Positions 7,098-10,220 of a DNA stretch of 10,220 bases are shown piece after piece (the stretch's first letter is position 1; each line of letters opens with the position of its first letter). Source of the stretch: an uncultured Oscillospiraceae bacterium (GTDB taxonomy: Bacteria; Bacillota; Clostridia; Oscillospirales; Acutalibacteraceae). Under the pieces are notes generated by a model that made no database searches, was not told the DNA's origin, and saw only the letters and a list, made by a program, of their open reading frames with translations. The DNA lies in the NCBI GenBank assembly GCA_900543525.1, contig UQRS01000075.1, positions 1-10,220 on the forward strand. The letters run 5' to 3'. The position numbers and the translations under genes are program-made.

Positions 7098-7817
7098 ATG
7101 AACACTGTACTTTTTGACCTTGACGGCACGCTTCTCCCCATGGATCAGGAGGCGTTTGTAAAGCAATATTTCGGCGCGCTGGCGGCGTATATGGCGCCTT
7201 ACGGCTTCGCGCCGGAGGCATTGGTTCAGTCGGTCTGGGACGCGACCCGGAAGGTGCTGCAAAACGACGGGAGCTGCTCCAACTACGACCGGTTCTGGAG
7301 CAGCTTTGCCGATCACTGCGGGGAGGCGGCCGTCTCCCACCGACCCGATTTCGACCGCTTCTACGCCACCGATTTTGAGAAGGCCAGAACGGCCACATGG
7401 GTGCAGCCTCTTGCGGCCGAATGTATCCGCCTTTTGAAGGAGAAGGGCTACCGCCTTGTGCTGGCGACCAACCCCATTTTCCCACGGGCGGCAACCTGCG
7501 CCCGCATCCGCTGGGCCGGGCTGGATCCGGCCGATTTCGAGTGGATCACAACCTATGAGAACGCCAGCTACTGCAAACCGAATCCGAAGTATTATGCAGA
7601 GATTCTGGAAAACATCGGCGCAAAAGCCGAGGATTGCCTGATGGCGGGCAACGACGCGGAGGAGGATATGTGCGCCGCCGCCCTCGGGATGGAGCTTCTG
7701 CTGCTGACCGACTGCCTGATCAACCGGAAGGGGTGCGACCTCTCCCCCTTCCGGCAGGTGGATTTTGCAGGGATGCGGGACTTTATCACAGGGTTGGAAG
7801 ATGCAGTGCATAACTGA
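7098..7817 (+). CDS. HAD-superfamily hydrolase, substrate unknown
   Basis: This 239-aa soluble protein has the four HAD motifs. Motif I is FDLDGT (nucleophile Asp7, acid/base Asp9) and motif II is the threonine in LATNP (Thr124). Motif III is the lysine in YCKPNP (Lys160), and motif IV is GNDAEED (Asp186, Asp190). The region between motifs I and II (about 15-110) is helical and charged, as expected for a C1 cap like those of phosphoglycolate-phosphatase-type proteins. The family mostly removes phosphate from small metabolites. Nothing visible identifies the substrate; acting on a phosphorylated sugar or glycolytic side product near the mutase gene is speculation. AAAGG sits 6 nt before the ATG. 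It lies 118 bp after the mutase gene on the same strand, with no terminator or clear promoter between them, so co-transcription is likely. It ends at a strong terminator. Confidence 0.9.
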   Translation: MNTVLFDLDGTLLPMDQEAFVKQYFGALAAYMAPYGFAPEALVQSVWDATRKVLQNDGSCSNYDRFWSSFADHCGEAAVSHRPDFDRFYATDFEKARTATWVQPLAAECIRLLKEKGYRLVLATNPIFPRAATCARIRWAGLDPADFEWITTYENASYCKPNPKYYAEILENIGAKAEDCLMAGNDAEEDMCAAALGMELLLLTDCLINRKGCDLSPFRQVDFAGMRDFITGLEDAVHN

Positions 7818-7851
7818 CTCCTGCAAAAATTCAGAGACAGGCAAAATAAAT

Positions 7852-7880
7852 AACCCCCGGTTTTCCCGGGGGTTTTCTCT
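7852..7880 (+). terminator. Strong terminator of the purL-mutase-HAD run, bidirectional
   Basis: AACCCCCGG (7852-7860) pairs perfectly with CCGGGGGTT (7866-7874) around a TTTTC loop and continues into TTTTCTCT. On the minus strand the same stem is followed by TTATTTATTTT, so it can also stop transcripts of the converging HD gene. Confidence 0.85.
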
Positions 7881-7950
7881 ATATATACGCCTCTTTGCTA
7901 AAAAGAGAAAGAGGAACGACTCCCTTCACAAAGCCGTTTAAAGCCGTGAG

Positions 7951-7991
7951 GCCGGACAGCCTCCATCTGAAAATCGGGGGAGGCAGTCGGC
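7951..7991. repeat. Imperfect inverted repeat downstream of the HD gene
   Basis: GCCGGACAGCCTCC (7951-7964) pairs with GGAGGCAGTCGGC (7979-7991): six pairs GCCTCC/GGAGGC, an A-A mismatch, three pairs GAC/GTC, one bulged G, then three pairs GCC/GGC, with a 14-nt loop. There is no T-run on either side. It sits in the 170-bp spacer between the shared terminator and the HD gene stop, where I see no gene. The open frame from 7895 (+) runs antisense into the HD gene and has no ribosome binding site. Confidence 0.45.
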
Positions 7992-8052
7992 GCCACGAGG
8001 AAGGTTTTATATTCCGCGCAGCCCGTACGGTGCGAAAAAGCGATTCGAAAAG

Positions 8053-8640
8053 CTATTCTATGATATTTCCCTTTGCTATATTTTCCAGAATCAGCCGCTC
8101 GGTCACGGCGTACAAACGCTCCGACCCAAGACGGGTTCTGCTCTGCCGGCCGTAAACCTGCGCCGCCGTTATATGATGCTCCCGCCAGTCTTTGCCGTTG
8201 TTGCTGTTGTTCAAAAGCAGCGGCTGGAGGTTGTCCATCGCATGGGCAAACCGGGACTCGGCCGTCTGCCCCGCCTCAAACTCGTCGAACAGCAGGCTGA
8301 GTTCATCCTTTTGCTCCTCCGGCAGCAGGGAGAAAATCCGCTCCTTGGCGGCCGCTTCTCTGGCCTGCTGCGTTTTCAGCCCCTCCGGGTCGTAGGCGTA
8401 GGTGTCTCCGGCGTCGATCTCCACAACGTCATGGATCAGGCACATCAGCATGACCCGCGCAATGTCGATGGGTTCGTTGGAATACTCCCGCAGCAGGTAG
8501 GCCATGATGGCCATGTGCCAGGCGTGCTCGGCGTCATTTTCGCGGCGGCCGTGCCCGGAAAGATGCGTCTGGCGGAGGACGTTTTTCTCCTTATCAAGCT
8601 CGAGTATAAAATCCAGCTGCTGCTTCAGTCTTTCATCCAT
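8053..8640 (-). CDS. HD-domain phosphohydrolase, YfbR/HDDC2-like
   Basis: This 195-aa soluble protein has the H...HD...D metal site of the HD superfamily: His39 in NDAEHAWHMA, His70-Asp71 in CLIHDVVEIDAGD, and Asp136 in HAMDNLQP. The EHAWHMA and HDVVEIDAGD blocks are typical of the YfbR/HDDC2 branch (HD_3-like), whose characterised members are 5'-deoxynucleotidases that remove phosphate from dNMPs. That activity here is inferred from family, not shown. Length matches the family (about 190-200 aa) and nothing is missing. The ATG is supported by GGAGG 7 nt upstream. The gene stands alone, converging on the HAD gene and pointing away from the hairpin-rich spacer. A role in nucleotide pool housekeeping would fit but is not required by the context. 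Confidence 0.88.
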   Translation of the reverse strand: MDERLKQQLDFILELDKEKNVLRQTHLSGHGRRENDAEHAWHMAIMAYLLREYSNEPIDIARVMLMCLIHDVVEIDAGDTYAYDPEGLKTQQAREAAAKERIFSLLPEEQKDELSLLFDEFEAGQTAESRFAHAMDNLQPLLLNNSNNGKDWREHHITAAQVYGRQSRTRLGSERLYAVTERLILENIAKGNIIE

Positions 8641-8647
8641 TTTGATT

Positions 8648-8689
8648 CCTCCAAAAAACGTCGGTCAACGATGTGATTCTCCCATTGTA
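8648..8689 (-). promoter_or_regulatory. Promoter -10 and ribosome binding site of the HD gene
   Basis: On the minus strand TACAAT (8689-8684) is preceded by TGG, an extended -10 identical to that of purL. No good -35 is seen at 16-18 nt, as is common for extended -10 promoters. GGAGG (8652-8648) lies 7 nt before the ATG. The leader would be only about 35-40 nt. Confidence 0.6.
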
Positions 8690-8712
8690 CCACAAAATGC
8701 GGGAAAGTGCGA

Positions 8713-8770
8713 GAAAATGGGCCTTTATAAAAAAGCCCCGGCTACATCCGGGTCGGGAAAGCCCATTTTC
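8713..8770. repeat. Nested inverted repeat, hairpin 1 of the right cluster
   Basis: GAAAATGGGC (8713-8722) is exactly complementary to GCCCATTTTC (8761-8770), 38 nt apart. Inside, CCCGG (8737-8741) pairs with CCGGG (8748-8752). It starts about 25 bp upstream of the HD gene -10 box, in the place where upstream promoter elements would be. No gene or T-run is associated with it. Confidence 0.6.
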
Positions 8771-8772
8771 AG

Positions 8773-8822
8773 GGGGACGCCACGACTTTGTTCCTTTTTG
8801 CATAAGGCCATAGGGCGTCCCC
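8773..8822. repeat. Inverted repeat with 9-bp arms, hairpin 2 of the right cluster
   Basis: GGGGACGCC (8773-8781) is exactly complementary to GGCGTCCCC (8814-8822), with 32 nt between. It begins 2 nt after the preceding repeat ends, so the two are packed end to end. The function is unknown. Confidence 0.6.
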
Positions 8823-8829
8823 ATGACTC

Positions 8830-8890
8830 AGCACAAAAAGCTTCCCGAAAAAGGACCATGCCGTTTTCGGAAAGCTTTTTGTGCTTTTTC
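8830..8890. terminator. Long hairpin, likely terminator of the 3D-protein gene, with a T-run on +
   Basis: Positions 8830-8851 pair with 8864-8885, 22 positions with a single mismatch, around a 12-nt loop. The arms begin AGCACAAAAAGCTT and end AAGCTTTTTGTGCT. On the + strand it continues into TTTTTC, a good intrinsic terminator for anything transcribed rightward. On the minus strand it lies 41 nt past the stop of the 3D-protein gene but lacks a terminal T-run, although a T5 run sits within the arm. It could serve both directions. Confidence 0.65.
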
Positions 8891-8926
8891 ATATAGCGCG
8901 GGAGAGGCCTCCCTCTTTACAGAAGG

Positions 8927-10048
8927 TCAATCCAGCACATAGATATCCACCTGCCGGACGCCGAAGTTGACGCAGGCGCCGTAGGTGTTAAAATACAGGT
9001 CGATTACCGTCCGGCCGTGATTGACAAAGCCGCCGGTATCCTCCGCCGAGGCGTATCCGTACACCATGCTGCCGTCCGAGGTGACGATGTACAGCTTGGT
9101 ACCATAAGGAATCTGCTTCGGGTTGACCGCAACGTGTCCGGTACGGGCCGGCGCGCCGGTCGCAGTGATCCCCCCGCCGTAGTAGGCGGTCGCGCGCCCG
9201 GTAATCATCCGGGAATAACGCAGGGGTCGGTTATTCTCATCCAGCTCGAAGTCGCTGCCCGGTGTAAGGTCGGAGACGGTATTCAGGCTGGAGTACATCT
9301 TGGCGCCCGAAGCGTTTCCCAGCCCGGTCGAGCCGCTGTACTCCGTCCCGGCATAGGCGGTAGACACCACCCTCTGACGGGTTCCCACCACATTGACGGC
9401 GTTGACCGGCTCAACCAGAATCTCCTCCGACAAGGCGGCTGTTTCCGCCGGAGCGCCGTTGACCAGCCGGGTCTGATAAGTCACCCGCTTGAGGCCGGGC
9501 TGCCCCTCGGTAAAGCTGGTTTCTCCAACATACAAATCGTCGGAATAGACCGTGTCGGTCTCCGGAGAAATTGCCTCCTCCGCCAGGGCGGTTTCGTAAT
9601 CAATCGAGATTACATCCACAAACATGCCGGCGTACACCGCATCCTCCAGTTCGGCGCTGATCAGGTCGTGCTCGTCGGTGACGACTCCGGCCTTTTCCAG
9701 TGCCTGCGCTACGGTTCCGCCCGAAACCCGAACGGTCGTCTGCACATCTCCGCAAACGATGTGCACGTCAAAGGCACGGCTGAGGGTCAGCTGCGCGCAG
9801 CGGCTGTCCAGCAGTTCAAAATCGGCCGTATCCTCCGGCGTGTAATCCACACCGGCCAGCGCGAGAATCTCCCCCGCGTCGGTACTGCCGGTGCGTACGG
9901 TATAGGATTGGCCGCCGTCGACAACTGTGACCGTGCGGACCTGTGCGGCCGAGGTCAGAATTGCGACGGTGGTCGCAAGCGCCAGCGCAGTGGCCACAAA
10001 ACCTCTGCACCGGGCATAGACGCCAACCTTTTTCATAAACTGAATCAT
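8927..10048 (-). CDS. Secreted DUF348/G5/3D-domain cell wall protein, YabE-like
   Basis: This 373-aa exported protein is probably a peptidoglycan-active enzyme of the YabE/Rpf-like group. A charged start (MIQFMKKVGVYARCR) and a hydrophobic stretch (about 17-35) form a signal peptide or N-terminal anchor. Two ubiquitin-like DUF348 repeats follow (about 38-82 and 90-135). A G5 domain (about 146-223, with TEGQPGLKRVTYQTRLVNG) comes next, then a Ser/Tyr/Gly-rich linker (about 224-283). The C-terminal 3D domain (about 284-373) has its three eponymous aspartates at Asp337 (AEDTGG), Asp350 (VIDLYF) and Asp368 (VDIYVLD). The 3D fold is the MltA-like double-psi barrel found in lytic transglycosylases; bond specificity cannot be read. 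ATG 10048 is chosen over an in-frame ATG at 10201 because AGGAG lies 7 nt upstream and the extra 51 residues are not protein-like. MKK at 10036 is too far from the AGGAG. It stands alone. Confidence 0.92.
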   Translation of the reverse strand: MIQFMKKVGVYARCRGFVATALALATTVAILTSAAQVRTVTVVDGGQSYTVRTGSTDAGEILALAGVDYTPEDTADFELLDSRCAQLTLSRAFDVHIVCGDVQTTVRVSGGTVAQALEKAGVVTDEHDLISAELEDAVYAGMFVDVISIDYETALAEEAISPETDTVYSDDLYVGETSFTEGQPGLKRVTYQTRLVNGAPAETAALSEEILVEPVNAVNVVGTRQRVVSTAYAGTEYSGSTGLGNASGAKMYSSLNTVSDLTPGSDFELDENNRPLRYSRMITGRATAYYGGGITATGAPARTGHVAVNPKQIPYGTKLYIVTSDGSMVYGYASAEDTGGFVNHGRTVIDLYFNTYGACVNFGVRQVDIYVLD

Positions 10049-10055
10049 CCAAAAA

Positions 10056-10098
10056 CTCCTTTTCCGTGAATATAGGGCAGTATTGAGCATACGGAAAA
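10056..10098 (-). promoter_or_regulatory. Ribosome binding site of the 3D-protein gene abutting an 8-bp stem
   Basis: On the minus strand AGGAG (10060-10056) sits 7 nt before the ATG at 10048 and decides the start. TTTTCCGT (10060-10067, + strand) is exactly complementary to ACGGAAAA (10091-10098). The leader can therefore form a stem with a 23-nt loop whose foot overlaps the first base of the ribosome binding site. Confidence 0.5.
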
Positions 10099-10175
10099 AC
10101 ACGCTCCGCCCACAAAATACGTTTACCCGGGGCTTTACTCCGGGATCCGTCCGTCTGCCGCAGACCGAATATGCG
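10099..10175 (-). other. Leader region of the 3D-protein gene
   Basis: Read on the minus strand, this part of the probable 150-nt leader contains two small stems: GTCTG/CAGAC (about 10152-10164) and CCCGG/CCGGG around AGTAAAGCC (about 10126-10144). I compared it by eye with the c-di-AMP (ydaO) riboswitch, which often precedes wall-hydrolase genes. The conserved core was not recognised and the leader looks too short. Confidence 0.3.
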
Positions 10176-10205
10176 TTTTGACACATGTCGTTTTGGCACA
10201 TGTTA
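10176..10205. repeat. Tandem 15-bp direct repeat, operator-like
   Basis: TTTTGACACATGTCG (10176-10190) is followed directly by TTTTGGCACATGTTA (10191-10205), 12 of 15 identical. Each unit contains the palindrome ACATGT (10183-10188 and 10198-10203). It lies next to the minus-strand TATAAT at 10208-10213, where a regulator would control the 3D-protein gene and any gene to the right. Confidence 0.6.
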
Positions 10206-10209
10206 AAAT
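10178..10209 (+). promoter_or_regulatory. Candidate rightward promoter overlapping the repeats
   Basis: A perfect TTGACA (10178-10183) is followed by TGTTAAAAT (10201-10209), an extended -10 with TAAAAT. The 20-nt spacing is longer than the usual 16-18, which weakens the call. The extended -10 could act alone. It would drive a gene beyond the right edge, divergent from the 3D-protein gene. Confidence 0.3.
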
Positions 10210-10213
10210 TATA
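10208..10213 (-). promoter_or_regulatory. Candidate -10 box for the 3D-protein gene
   Basis: A perfect TATAAT on the minus strand (10213-10208). Its -35 would lie beyond the window edge, so the call is incomplete. Transcription would begin near 10200, inside the direct repeats, with a leader of about 150 nt. Confidence 0.35.
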
Positions 10214-10220
10214 TGCAGCA

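Noticed and set aside
7895..8155. 86-codon + frame after the HAD terminator
   Set aside because: It has no ribosome binding site and no family character, and its last third is antisense to the HD gene.
8633..8824. 63-codon minus-strand frame upstream of the HD gene
   Set aside because: It runs through the hairpins and the HD promoter, lacks a ribosome binding site and looks random.
9017..10069. 350-codon frame on + antisense to the 3D-protein gene
   Set aside because: The minus strand encodes clear DUF348, G5 and 3D domains. The + frame is a codon-bias shadow without domains.
10049..10200. c-di-AMP (ydaO-type) riboswitch before the 3D-protein gene
   Set aside because: Expected by gene context, but the conserved core segments are not visible and the leader is shorter than usual.
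10049..10201. 51-residue N-terminal extension of the 3D protein starting MCQND
   Set aside because: The sequence corresponds to the tandem repeats and leader. A signal peptide must be N-terminal, and AGGAG is positioned for the ATG at 10048.

Overview
The window reads as ordinary chromosomal DNA from a GC-rich, anaerobic, low-complexity-envelope Gram-positive bacterium, most likely a Clostridia member of the Oscillospirales type. This placement is inferred from four things. The purL is the long single-chain form common in Firmicutes. There is a secreted DUF348/G5/3D-domain (YabE-like) wall protein. Ribosome binding sites are strong AGGAGG variants. Promoters include TGn-extended -10 boxes. 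No species can be named from the sequence alone. Six protein genes are supported: an NAD-type malic enzyme (-), purL (+), an archaeal-type cofactor-independent phosphoglycerate mutase or proposed homoserine kinase (+), a HAD hydrolase (+), an HD-domain phosphohydrolase (-) and a secreted 3D-domain protein (-).

Layout. Positions 1-454 hold no gene: a factor-independent terminator for something entering from the left (1-38), an AT-rich stretch, and a tight cluster of three G/C-run hairpins (185-305). A terminator at 455-490 closes the malic enzyme gene (531-1703, TTG start). Malic enzyme and purL are divergently transcribed from a shared control region of about 250 bp with a good promoter on each strand. 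purL (1960-5706) is followed at 65 bp by the apgM-like gene (5771-6979) and at a further 118 bp by the HAD gene (7098-7817). These three probably form a loose operon ending at a strong terminator (7852-7880). The HD gene (8053-8640) converges on that terminator from the other strand. Between the HD gene and the 3D-protein gene (8927-10048) lies a 286-bp spacer that is almost entirely three consecutive inverted repeats. The last ~170 bases are the 5' region of the 3D gene, with a 15-bp tandem repeat that looks like an operator.

How the genes fit together. Malic enzyme (malate to pyruvate) and, if it is a true mutase, ApgM (3-PG/2-PG interconversion) serve central carbon flow. PurL makes FGAM for purines. 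The HAD and HD proteins are plausible phosphate-removing housekeeping enzymes of unknown substrate. The 3D protein acts outside the membrane on peptidoglycan. There is no sign of a defence system, CRISPR array, transposase, phage gene or biosynthetic cluster. I did not find a convincing new biological system. The most unusual content is in the non-coding DNA: two clusters of consecutive hairpins and a repeat-containing leader in front of the wall protein gene.
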